Of a stretch of 40,988 bases of DNA, positions 24,141-31,290 are shown in pieces (position 1 is the stretch's first letter; each line of letters opens with the position of its first letter). The translations under genes and the position numbers were made by a program. Source of the DNA: CAYRXM01 sp964428175 (GTDB taxonomy: Bacteria; Chloroflexota; Anaerolineae; JAFGEY01); contig CAYRXM010000023.1 of NCBI GenBank assembly GCA_964428175.1, positions 1 to 40,988 of the forward strand, in the 5' to 3' direction. The notes beneath the pieces are model-generated. The model saw only the letters and a list, made by a program, of their open reading frames with translations, was not told the DNA's origin and ran no database searches.

Positions 24141-24208
24141 ATTGCATATGTACCCCTGTTCGTTGGACCAGTCGAGACAACCCCTTTAGTTTCGAAAGGA
24201 GAACGCCC

Positions 24209-24799
24209 GTGGAGGCACGACCACTGTCCGACGAAGCCCTGGTACGAAGACTCTTGCCGAACATCAACCGCGACCCGGCAGACCGCGCCGTAGCGTGGGA
24301 AGAATGGTACAGCAGCATCGGCGTCGCACCGGTGATGGCATTCATCAGAGCCACCAACAACACGCCCGAAGCCGACGGCGACATCTTGCAGGATGCGATG
24401 GTCACCGCATACACCGAGATCGAACGCGGCCGGTACGAGCCGCGCATCGGCATCCCCTTTACGGCCTACATCAAAGGCATCGCCCGCAACAAGATCCGCG
24501 AGGCGCGGCGGCGAACGCGGCACTATATCTATCTCGAAGACACCGCAGAACCGTTCGATGCTGAAGAGCGCCGCCTGGAAAAGATCGTCGAGCGCCGCGA
24601 GCAGCAGCGCGTGATGTCCGGCTGTGTCGCCGGTCTGCCCGACTGCCGCCGCGAGGTTGTGGAAGCCTATCTCAACGGTCACAGCACGGAAGAAATCGCC
24701 GAGCGGCTCGGCATCAGCGAGGCATTGGTGCGGCAGCACAAATGTCGCGGGCTGCGCAAGCTGCGCACCCAGATCGAGACACCGCCTACCAACATCTGA
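24209..24799 (+). CDS. ECF-like sigma-70 family RNA polymerase sigma factor
   Basis: A 196-residue predicted alternative sigma factor. Region 2 is seen in EADGDILQDAMVTAYTEIERGRYEPRIGIPFTAYIKGIARNKIREARRR (key spans around residues 55-105), matching the region 2.1-2.4 pattern of ECF sigmas. Region 4 is LPDCRREVVEAYLNGHSTEEIAERLGISEALVRQHKCRGLRKLR, a helix-turn-helix that recognises the -35 box. The start is GTG 24209 with AAAGGAG seven bases upstream; a much longer open frame upstream lies in the structured leader. No anti-sigma gene adjoins it, which is unusual for ECF factors. Control may instead act through the leader. Confidence 0.85.
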   Translation: MEARPLSDEALVRRLLPNINRDPADRAVAWEEWYSSIGVAPVMAFIRATNNTPEADGDILQDAMVTAYTEIERGRYEPRIGIPFTAYIKGIARNKIREARRRTRHYIYLEDTAEPFDAEERRLEKIVERREQQRVMSGCVAGLPDCRREVVEAYLNGHSTEEIAERLGISEALVRQHKCRGLRKLRTQIETPPTNI

Positions 24800-25060
24800 G
24801 TCAACCGGGGCAAGTCGTTTGGGTAAGGGGGGTTCTGGGCGGCACCTGGGTTCCCGTTCGCCCAGACCTCCTTACTCTACAAGTCAGTGGTCAGATTGGG
24901 GAAGGACAACAAGCACTCGCACGCCTGCGTGCTTGGTTGGTTGCCTTCCTGTGCGGCGTTGTCGACGGCCCATTCGCTCGCACAACGCATCAGAGGGAGG
25001 CCACCAACGGCCTCAAACTGGTCCAACAATGGGATGGTGTCCATTTTCGCTACCTGGATT
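24800..25060. other. Hairpin-rich stretch without a convincing gene
   Basis: No supported coding sequence is seen. Three GC stems stand out: an imperfect long one (24823-24841 with 24859-24875), GCACGC-CT-GCGTGC (24919-24932) and GAGGCC/GGCCTC (24997-25014). The first could be the 3' end of the sigma transcript, but no T-run follows. A 107-codon open frame covers the region without family resemblance or ribosome site. Confidence 0.4.
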
Positions 25061-25070
25061 CATGATTCTC

Positions 25071-25223
25071 CTGAAAAAAGGTCAAAAGCGACAAACAAGT
25101 CAAAATGCTCAACACATCAAACTCGTCGAGTTTGTAATATCTTGGAGCTTTGCTAAATGCACTTGATAAGTACAAGATCAACGCTCTGGCAAGCAGTTTG
25201 ACGAACACTCAACCTTTTTTCCA
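25071..25223. repeat. Short dispersed inverted-repeat element, copy B
   Basis: About 153 bp related to 4257-4392. The left end CTGAAAAAAGG (25071-25081) is identical, and the right end CCTTTTTTC (25213-25221) is a shortened match. Compared with copy A it carries an extra 8-bp hairpin, CAAACTCG-T-CGAGTTTG (25118-25134). Just beyond the right end, TTCATTCCTCCGGAAAAAAG resembles the left border again, suggesting a nested or partial further copy. It has no coding capacity. Confidence 0.7.
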
Positions 25224-25875
25224 AGTCATTCATTCCTCCGGAAAAAAGCTGGGGTGAAAAAGGCCGCAATGCTCCGGCAAGGCTTTTTCAGCCAGGCCGG
25301 AAATCAAGACAAATTGGTCGCCCCGACAATTCATTGCCCAAAAATCCCGGTTTCGAGCCGATACCATCGCCAATTCTGCAAACAGACAAGGGGCCTATTC
25401 CAGATTTCAAGAACCAGCACGGTTCAAAGATCCGGGGAGCAAGGTTTCGACCGATTTTTACCGAGATTCTGCCCCGGGCATTTATCCGGGCCAAAGCAAT
25501 GTGCGGCCCGGCCGGTTCTCAATCTGGTCAGGTTTTAAATTTGTATCGCCCTTTCCGGTCAACGCGATTCAAATTCGAACACTGACAGCGCAACTGCCTT
25601 TTGCAGATTAATCCGAAATCCCGGCTTGAAAAAACCCGGCTGAAAAATCACCTGGCGTGAGCGAATCGCCAGTACCTGGCATCGACAATTGGGATGGCTG
25701 TATTTCCCGAAAGGCAAGAGGCCTTGCCCAATTTTTGAATCAAGTCCGTTCGAATTGATGACAATGACACCAACCTTCCAGTTAAAATCTGTCGAAAATT
25801 TTGCCAGGGAACCCAACCCGTTTTCAAATTTTCGACCACAGGCGTCTCCAATTTCAGGGTACATGTGCAAACCAC
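25224..25875. other. Lower-GC non-coding stretch of unknown origin
   Basis: About 650 bases with visibly lower GC than the surroundings and no credible gene on either strand. The short open frames of 70-110 codons overlap in conflicting directions. Recurrent short motifs such as CCCGG next to A-runs occur, including a near-tandem CCCGGCT(T)GAAAAA around 25621-25648. A partial hairpin is GAAAAAGGCCG with CGGCAAGGCTTTTTC around 25257-25291. It could be a decayed insertion or an unknown RNA region. Confidence 0.45.
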
Positions 25876-25905
25876 AACAGCCCCCGACCCACATCGGGGG
25901 CTGTT
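25876..25905. terminator. Strong terminator-like hairpin
   Basis: AACAGCCCCCGA (25876-25887) and TCGGGGGCTGTT (25894-25905) form a perfect 12-bp stem with a six-base loop. A short T-run is embedded in the 3' arm end (TTTCG) on the plus strand. It marks the 3' boundary of the non-coding stretch, so a plus-strand transcript probably ends here. Confidence 0.6.
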
Positions 25906-25912
25906 TCGTAAT

Positions 25913-26093
25913 ACCCGTTTTTGTAACTGCTCAGCCTGCACTGGTCGAGTAGGCCTCACCGCATTTGTGAGGCCGTATCGAGACCTAGCAGGCTACGCAA
26001 ACGCGCTCGCGTGGTCTCGATACAGGCTTTAGCTTTGCTAAAGCCTTACTCGACCGACGCTCGACCTGTTTGCCTGAGCAGTTACCCGTTTTT
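25913..26093. mobile_element. MITE-like cruciform element with 10-bp target duplication
   Basis: A 161-bp element (25923-26083) is bounded by terminal inverted repeats AACTGCTCAG (25925-25934) and CTGAGCAGTT (26074-26083) and flanked by the direct repeat ACCCGTTTTT (25913-25922 and 26084-26093). Inside, GGTCGAGTA pairs with TACTCGACC (25943-25951/26047-26055) and GTATCGAGACC with GGTCTCGATAC (25975-25985/26013-26023). Separate hairpins lie at 25952-25974 and 26024-26046. It encodes no protein, so a transposase would have to act in trans. The GGTCGAGTA...GGTCTCGATAC motifs resemble palindromic intergenic elements common in actinobacteria. Confidence 0.75.
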
Positions 26094-26119
26094 TACCTCA
26101 TCCCATCTTGAGGTATAAT
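26092..26119 (+). promoter_or_regulatory. murE promoter
   Basis: A perfect TATAAT (26114-26119) is preceded at 16 bases by TTTACC (26092-26097), whose first bases are the end of the target duplication of the adjoining element. The element insertion may therefore have created or altered this -35. A small stem, CCTCA/TGAGG (26096-26113), lies between the boxes. Confidence 0.6.
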
Positions 26120-26202
26120 GAGCGAGTCTACTGAAACCTGGAAACGGCCAGGAAACCGGGACACTGATTCCCGCTGATTTACACTGATTTACGGAGACCT
26201 CG

Positions 26203-27783
26203 ATGGAACTGAAAACCCTGCTCGACGAACTCGACGACTATGTCCTGACCGGCAGCGCTGATGTTGCCATCAGCGGCCTGCACTTTGACTCGCGCCAGGT
26301 CGGCCCGGGCGGCCTCTTTTTCGCCTGCGTGGGCAAAGACACCGACGGGCACCGCTACATCGACAGCGCCATAAAAAATGGCGCAGCGGCAGTGGTGGGC
26401 CAACAGACCATCCCGGAAGTTTGGAGCTTCCGGGATGGTTCAACGCCCGCCTACATCCGGGTGACAGACAGCCGCGAAGCGCTGGCCCGCTGCGCCGCCG
26501 CCTGGCACGGACACCCTGGCCGGTCGATGACCATAGTCGGCGTCACCGGCACCGACGGCAAAACAACCACCGTCAACCTGCTGCAATCGATCTGGGCCGC
26601 CGCCGGCAAGCGCACGGGCATGGTCAGCACCGTCAACGCCCTTATCGGCGACCACTACCAGGACGTCGGACTGCACGTCACCACCCCTGGCGCGCTCGAA
26701 ATCCAGGCCCTGCTGGCCCAGATGCGCGACGCCGGCGCCGAGGTCGCCATCCTCGAAGCCACCTCGCACGGCCTGGCCCAGCATCGCGTCACCGCCGCCG
26801 AATTCGACGTGGCCGTCGTCACCAACATCACCCACGAGCACCTCGACTATCACGGCTCGTGGGAGCAGTACTGCGCTGACAAAGCACGATTATTCAGGAT
26901 GCTCAGCACATCAGCGCGCAAGCCCGGCGTGCCCAAGGTGGCCGTACTCAACGCTGACGATGCCTCCTACCCCCACTTGAAGCCGATCGAGGCCGATGTG
27001 CAGGTTGTTTATGGGCTGCAAAATCCCGCCGATGTCTGGGCGAGTGACCTGGCCATCGTCGACGGCGCGCGGGTCTTGACCGTCCACGGACCGCGCGGCA
27101 CGTTTGACATCCGCAGCCCGCTGCTGGAAAGTTATAACATCTATAACATTCTCGCCGCCGTATCGGCCGCCCTGGCCCTCGACGTATCGGTCGAGGCGAT
27201 CCAGCGCGGCGTTGCGGCGATGAAAGGCGTGGTCGGGCGGATGGAGCGGGTTGACGAGGGCCAGAATTTCACTGCCATCGTCGACTTTGCGCACACGCCC
27301 AACGCGCTCCAGCGTGCACTCGAGTCACTGCGCCCGCAGACCGCCGGCCAGCTGATCGTCGTTTTCGGCTCCGCCGGGCTGCGCGACGTGTACAAGCGCG
27401 AGATGATGGGCCGCGTCGCCGGGCGATTGGCCGACATTGCCATCCTCACCGCCGAAGACCCGCGCAGCGAGGATTTGGACGCAATCATTGCCCAGATCGC
27501 AGCAGGCTGTCAGGCTGAAGGGGCGGGCGAAGGTGACGGCCCCAGCCGCCGCTTTTACCGCGTGCCCGACCGCCCGGCGGCGATCCAGCTGGCGGTCAAT
27601 CTGGCTCAAGCAGGCGACATTGTCGTCACCTGCGGCAAATCTCACGAACAGTCGATGTGTTTCGGCAGCGTCGAATACCCGTGGAGCGAGCACCTGGCCC
27701 TGCGCGCCGCGCTGCTGGCCCGGCTGGGCCGTCCCGGCGAGGTGCAAGCGCCCCGCCTGCCGACCTCGGAGCCGTCGGCGTGA
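26203..27783 (+). CDS. murE: MurE-type UDP-N-acetylmuramoyl-peptide ligase
   Basis: Cytoplasmic peptidoglycan ligase (526 aa) adding the third stem residue to UDP-MurNAc-Ala-Glu. The N-terminal UDP-binding part has ISGLHFDSRQVGPGGLFFACVG. The ATP loop is GVTGTDGKTTT (about 111-121). VTNITHEHLDYHG follows, and the carbamylated-lysine and C-terminal regions include VVFGSAGLRDVYKREMMG. The amino-acid-selecting loop reads AEDPRSED rather than the DNPR of diaminopimelate enzymes, so the added residue is uncertain. The ATG has GGAG ten bases upstream. It is not in a dcw cluster. It overlaps the downstream hydrolase start by four bases. A perfect 33-base palindrome sits in frame at codons 69-79. Confidence 0.88.
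   Translation: MELKTLLDELDDYVLTGSADVAISGLHFDSRQVGPGGLFFACVGKDTDGHRYIDSAIKNGAAAVVGQQTIPEVWSFRDGSTPAYIRVTDSREALARCAAAWHGHPGRSMTIVGVTGTDGKTTTVNLLQSIWAAAGKRTGMVSTVNALIGDHYQDVGLHVTTPGALEIQALLAQMRDAGAEVAILEATSHGLAQHRVTAAEFDVAVVTNITHEHLDYHGSWEQYCADKARLFRMLSTSARKPGVPKVAVLNADDASYPHLKPIEADVQVVYGLQNPADVWASDLAIVDGARVLTVHGPRGTFDIRSPLLESYNIYNILAAVSAALALDVSVEAIQRGVAAMKGVVGRMERVDEGQNFTAIVDFAHTPNALQRALESLRPQTAGQLIVVFGSAGLRDVYKREMMGRVAGRLADIAILTAEDPRSEDLDAIIAQIAAGCQAEGAGEGDGPSRRFYRVPDRPAAIQLAVNLAQAGDIVVTCGKSHEQSMCFGSVEYPWSEHLALRAALLARLGRPGEVQAPRLPTSEPSA
26407..26439. repeat. In-frame perfect palindrome inside murE
   Basis: ACCATCCCGGAAG (26407-26419) and CTTCCGGGATGGT (26427-26439) pair over 13 bp around a 7-base loop. 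The 33-base unit begins exactly on a codon and is a whole number of codons (TIPEVWSFRDG). It lies between two conserved strands of the N-terminal domain, where an insertion would be tolerated. Confidence 0.7.
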
Positions 27784-28613
27784 GCGCGATCTTGCGCTGG
27801 CTGGGCGTTGCCGGGTTCGAGCTGACCGCCGGCGATTACACCCTGCTCGTCGATCCCTACCTGACCCGCATTTCGTTCTGGCAGCAGTGGGTGGGCCGTC
27901 CGCGGCCCGACCGCGCACTGCTCGAAACCCACCTCCCCCGCGCCGACGCCATTCTGATCACCCACGCACACGTCGATCACCTGCTCGACGCGCCGGAAAT
28001 CGCCCGCCGCACCGGCGCGGCGATCCATGGCTCGACCAATGTCTGCCGGATCGCCGCCCTGCACGGCCTGCCGCCGGCCCAAATTGTGCCGCTCGATGTG
28101 GGCGACCGGCTCGACCTGGGGCCGTTTGCGGTACAGGTTTTCCCGTCCGAGCACATGCCGGTGCCCGGATTCGGCCCTAAACCGCTCAAACCCGGGCTGC
28201 GCGCGCCGCTACGCGCCGTCGATTACCAGATGGATGCCGCCCACAGCCTGTTGATCGAGGCGGACGAGCATCGCCTGCTCACCGACCCCGGCACGCGCCC
28301 CGGCGATGCGCCTCAAGCCGACCTGCTGTTGGCCTACCCGCATCACGACGCGGCCTATTTCAGCGCGCTGTTCCGGCGCGTGCGGCCGCGCGCGGTGCTG
28401 CTCACCCACTGGGACGATATGTGGCGGCCCCTGTCCAGGCCGCTACGCCCAACGTTCGCCCCGCCCTGGCAGGGCTTTCCCCCGTTCCGGCGCGTCAGTC
28501 TCGACCGGCTGCGCGCCGATGTTGCACAGGCCGCGGCGCAGCTCGAGTTGGACACACGGGCGATTGTCCCGCACCTTCTCGCACCATACCCGCTTGAAGA
28601 GTGGCTGGCCTGA
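27780..28613 (+). CDS. MBL-fold metallo-hydrolase (UlaG/L-ascorbate-6-P lactonase-like)
   Basis: A 277-residue metallo-beta-lactamase-fold hydrolase. The metal motif is HAHVDH (residues 62-67) after the strand ADAILIT; further ligand positions are plausible in FPSEHMP, LLTDPGTR and LLTHWDDMW. The N terminus GVAGFELTAGDYTLLVDPYLTR resembles UlaG-like and related lipid or lactone hydrolases; the substrate is unknown. The start is GTG 27780, overlapping the murE stop as GTGA, with CGGAG upstream. This implies translational coupling and co-expression with MurE, although a cell-wall role is only inference. A strong bidirectional terminator follows. Confidence 0.82.
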   Translation: MSAILRWLGVAGFELTAGDYTLLVDPYLTRISFWQQWVGRPRPDRALLETHLPRADAILITHAHVDHLLDAPEIARRTGAAIHGSTNVCRIAALHGLPPAQIVPLDVGDRLDLGPFAVQVFPSEHMPVPGFGPKPLKPGLRAPLRAVDYQMDAAHSLLIEADEHRLLTDPGTRPGDAPQADLLLAYPHHDAAYFSALFRRVRPRAVLLTHWDDMWRPLSRPLRPTFAPPWQGFPPFRRVSLDRLRADVAQAAAQLELDTRAIVPHLLAPYPLEEWLA

Positions 28614-28652
28614 CAGAAATCGAGGGCGAAAACTGACCGAGACAATCACACA

Positions 28653-28685
28653 AAAAACCGGGGATTGTGCAAATCCCCGGTTTTT
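28653..28685. terminator. Bidirectional terminator between convergent genes
   Basis: AAAAACCGGGGATT (28653-28666) and AATCCCCGGTTTTT (28672-28685) form a perfect 14-bp stem with a five-base loop and with A and T tracts on both sides. It separates the plus-strand MBL hydrolase from the minus-strand patatin gene. Confidence 0.9.
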
Positions 28686-28712
28686 GTTTTATTGACCGTA
28701 TCGCCCAAAGGC

Positions 28713-29747
28713 CTATGCGGTCATCTTTCTGAGCGTGCGCGCCGCATCGCTGCGGCCCTGCTCAAACATCGCCTCGTGCGTTTCGCGGTCGTACTTGATA
28801 ATCTGGCCGATCGGCATGAGCTGCTTTGGCGCGACGATCCACGGCATGTCCACCCGCCGCCAGTCGTCGAATTTGAAGAGCTTTTTGGCGCGTTCATCGG
28901 CGTCTAAATTGGGATAAAGCATTTCGGCCAGCCGGGCACGCTGCGAACCATCGAGCAGGTCAAAAGCAGCGACAAAGTCATTCACCGCATCGAGCAGCTT
29001 GAGGTCGGAGCGGAAGGAAGCCAGCAGCGCCCAGTCGAGGGCCAGACCGGGCATCTCCCACAACTTGGGCGGCTCGGTGTCGGCCGCCAGGGCGATGTTT
29101 TCATCGTCGCCCCACGGCGAGAGCAAGACGACAACGATCTCGGTCGCGCCGGCGCGCAGAGCGGTAGCCAGCGGCGTGTTGGAGACGACCGCGCCATCCC
29201 AGAAAAAGCTGCTCTGATCCTCGACGCGCGTCCAGGGATAAACGACGGGGATGCTGCAACTGGCAATGATGTGATCCATCGCCAGCGGCACGTGGCAGAT
29301 GCGCTTGGCCCTGGGCACGCCCGACGAGCTTGGCTCCAGGTCGCGGTTGCAGAACACAGTCAGCCGCCCGCTGTAAATGTCGGTGGCAGTGATGGCCAGC
29401 GCGGGCGCGTCGTCGCCGTTGATGCGTTCGAAATCAAACCAGTTGGCCCTGGCCATACTCTGCCGCCAGGGTGAGTTGTCGAGCAGGTAACGCCAGTTGA
29501 AAAAGTTGAGCAAGTCATCGCGAAATTTCTGCACCTTGCTGGTGGTCAGGCCGCGCCACAGCCCCTTGAGCGATTCGGCCCCATGCCCGGAGGCGATTGC
29601 CGCCGCGTTGATCGCCCCAATCGAGGTGCCGACCAGAATGTCGGGCCGCCAGCCGATCGTCTCCAGGTATTCGAACACGCCGCAGTGATAAGCGCCGCGC
29701 CCGCCGCCGCCGGACAGGATCAATGCACGTTTGGTCTCAGCCTCCAT
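28713..29747 (-). CDS. Patatin-like phospholipase
   Basis: A 344-residue acyl hydrolase with a Ser-Asp dyad. The oxyanion-hole glycines are in LSGGGGRGAY (about residues 11-20), the nucleophile is Ser42 in GTSIG and the catalytic aspartate is in FFWDGAV (about 190). The C-terminal third, rich in acidic and Arg residues, has no recognised domain. The start is ATG 29747 with AAGGGGGG just upstream; an upstream frame of 14 further codons lacks a site. It follows the oxidoreductase gamma gene by 38 bases on the same strand and is probably co-transcribed. No signal peptide is seen, so it probably acts on the cytoplasmic membrane face. Confidence 0.9.
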   Translation of the reverse strand: MEAETKRALILSGGGGRGAYHCGVFEYLETIGWRPDILVGTSIGAINAAAIASGHGAESLKGLWRGLTTSKVQKFRDDLLNFFNWRYLLDNSPWRQSMARANWFDFERINGDDAPALAITATDIYSGRLTVFCNRDLEPSSSGVPRAKRICHVPLAMDHIIASCSIPVVYPWTRVEDQSSFFWDGAVVSNTPLATALRAGATEIVVVLLSPWGDDENIALAADTEPPKLWEMPGLALDWALLASFRSDLKLLDAVNDFVAAFDLLDGSQRARLAEMLYPNLDADERAKKLFKFDDWRRVDMPWIVAPKQLMPIGQIIKYDRETHEAMFEQGRSDAARTLRKMTA

Positions 29748-29785
29748 TTTTCCCCCCTTGCAAGCCATCAACAGCAGTCGGCTCC

Positions 29786-30343
29786 TCACGCCCGAACCGC
29801 TACGTCCTTGAGCGCGTATTCCGCGCCGGTGCGCAGGGCGTGCTTGTTCGGCTCGACAAAGCGGCGTTTGGCCCCTTCCAGGTGCTCGTCGAGCACCTTT
29901 TCCACCGCCTCCAGCGAGACGACGGGCCGCCGGGCCAGCATTGCCCCCACCAGCACGACATTGGCCATCTTGACGTTGCCCCAGTCGAGGGCCAGGTCGT
30001 TGGCGGGAATGTAGCAGGTCTCGATGTCGGTTCGCTCGGCCCGGCGCGGCACCAGCGTCGAGTTGACCACCAACAGCCCGCCCGGCTTGAGCAACGGTTC
30101 GTACTTGTCCATCGACAGCGGGTTGAGCACCACGGCAATGGTCGGGCTGCGGATGATCGGCGAGCCGACCGGCTGATCCGAGATGATCACCGTGCAGTGA
30201 GCCGTGCCGCCGCGCATTTCGGGGCCGTAGGAAGGAATCCAGGTCACATTCCAGCCGGCATCCATCCCGGCATAGGTCACCAACTGCCCCGAAAAGAGCG
30301 CACCCTGTCCGCCAAACCCGGAAAAGATGATTTCCTCGTGCAT
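29786..30343 (-). CDS. korC: 2-oxoacid:ferredoxin oxidoreductase gamma subunit
   Basis: A 185-residue catalytic-complex subunit of the pyruvate/2-oxoglutarate ferredoxin oxidoreductase family, which decarboxylates a 2-oxoacid to an acyl-CoA while reducing ferredoxin. FSGFGGQGALFSGQLV at the N terminus, PSYGPEMRGGTAHC and VVNSTLVPRRAERTDIE are characteristic of the gamma chain. The start ATG 30343 shares one base with the beta-subunit stop (TAATG) and has a very strong AAGGAGGAGG upstream. I cannot tell from the sequence whether the substrate is 2-oxoglutarate, pyruvate or a branched-chain oxoacid. The korC name follows the short gamma form. Confidence 0.88.
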   Translation of the reverse strand: MHEEIIFSGFGGQGALFSGQLVTYAGMDAGWNVTWIPSYGPEMRGGTAHCTVIISDQPVGSPIIRSPTIAVVLNPLSMDKYEPLLKPGGLLVVNSTLVPRRAERTDIETCYIPANDLALDWGNVKMANVVLVGAMLARRPVVSLEAVEKVLDEHLEGAKRRFVEPNKHALRTGAEYALKDVAVRA

Positions 30344-31128
30344 TACCTCCTCCTTTGGGCGCTGTTCAACATATCCTGCACTTCGGGACGCACCTTGTAA
30401 TCGCCGAGCGGATAATAGGCCAACATTTTCTCTTCGACAAATTTGAGCGAGTCGAGCGGCGCGATGCCCCAGTTGGTGGGGCAGTTGGAGATAACTTCGA
30501 TCAGCGAAAAACCCATCCCAGCCATCTGCACGCGAAAGGCATTGCGCACCGCCTCCTTGAGCCGGCGCACCTCACGCGGGTTGATCGCCGTGCGCCGCAC
30601 GATATAAGACGCCCCATCGATCTGCGACAACAGCTCGCACACCCGCAGTGGATGGCCCATCGTCTCCACATCACGCCCGTGCGGCGACGAGGAGGTGACC
30701 ATCCCCGGCAGCGTCGTTGGGGCCATTTGCCCGCCGGTCATACCATAGACGGCGTTGTTGATGAAAAAGGTGGTAATGTTTTCGCCGCGCGCCGCCGCAT
30801 GCACCACCTCTGCCGCGCCGATCGAAGCCAGGTCGCCGTCGCCTTGATAGGTGAACACCACCCGGTCAGGCAGCACCCGCTTGATGCCGGTGGCCATCGC
30901 CGGGGCGCGCCCATGAGCCGCCTCGGCAAAGTCGCAGTTGAAATAATTGTAGGCCAGCACCGAGCAGCCCACCGGCGCGATGCCGATCGTCTTGCCGCGA
31001 ATGCCCAGCTCGTCCATTACCTCGGCCACCACGCGATGCACCACCCCGTGAATACAGCCGGGACAATAATGGGTTTGTTCGCCAGTCAGCGATTCAGGAC
31101 GCTGAAATACGATCTGTTCTTCAGCCAT
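30343..31128 (-). CDS. korB: 2-oxoacid:ferredoxin oxidoreductase beta subunit (TPP-binding)
   Basis: A 261-residue thiamine-diphosphate-binding beta chain. Cys22 and Cys25 in HYCPGC, with Cys55 in APVGCS, are probable cluster ligands. The TPP motif spans GDGDLASIG (about 96-104) and INNAVYGMTGGQ (about 124-135). The start is ATG 31128, preceded by GAGGAG; the open frame further upstream runs through the leader hairpin without a site. Its own promoter and a leader inverted repeat precede it. The alpha subunit that normally accompanies beta and gamma is not in the window. Confidence 0.9.
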   Translation of the reverse strand: MAEEQIVFQRPESLTGEQTHYCPGCIHGVVHRVVAEVMDELGIRGKTIGIAPVGCSVLAYNYFNCDFAEAAHGRAPAMATGIKRVLPDRVVFTYQGDGDLASIGAAEVVHAAARGENITTFFINNAVYGMTGGQMAPTTLPGMVTSSSPHGRDVETMGHPLRVCELLSQIDGASYIVRRTAINPREVRRLKEAVRNAFRVQMAGMGFSLIEVISNCPTNWGIAPLDSLKFVEEKMLAYYPLGDYKVRPEVQDMLNSAQRRR

Positions 31129-31150
31129 ACGTACTCCTCGGCATAAACGA

Positions 31151-31220
31151 CAAACTTGCAGACAAGCGATCATCGAGCCGCCGCGCGGCCCGACCCAATC
31201 AAACGTCGTCTGCAAGTTTG
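31151..31220. repeat. Inverted repeat in the korB leader
   Basis: CAAACTTGCAGAC (31151-31163) and GTCTGCAAGTTTG (31208-31220) are a perfect 13-bp inverted repeat around 44 bases, with a smaller GC stem possible inside (around 31176-31192). It lies wholly within the predicted 5' leader of the korB transcript, between the promoter at 31261-31289 and the start at 31128. It may be a leader RNA structure or a small palindromic element. Confidence 0.6.
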
Positions 31221-31260
31221 CCTATGCTCTGAATCTCCTTCGATTCGTCCGTTTAGCCTT

Positions 31261-31289
31261 ATTAAATCACATCCTGGCCCGTTTGGCAA
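31261..31289 (-). promoter_or_regulatory. Promoter of the korBC-patatin operon
   Basis: On the minus strand TTGCCA (31289-31284) and TTTAAT (31266-31261) are 17 bases apart, directly after the stop of the upstream DMT transporter gene. The leader to korB would be about 125 bases. Confidence 0.65.
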
Positions 31290-31290
31290 G

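Noticed and set aside
24742..25065. Small gene of 107 codons overlapping the sigma gene end
   Set aside because: It has no ribosome site, no recognisable family and a sequence containing strong hairpins; it starts inside region 4 of the sigma gene.
25559..25894. Minus-strand 111-codon frame in the gene-poor region
   Set aside because: It runs through the terminator stem, has no ribosome site and overlaps equally poor frames on the other strand.
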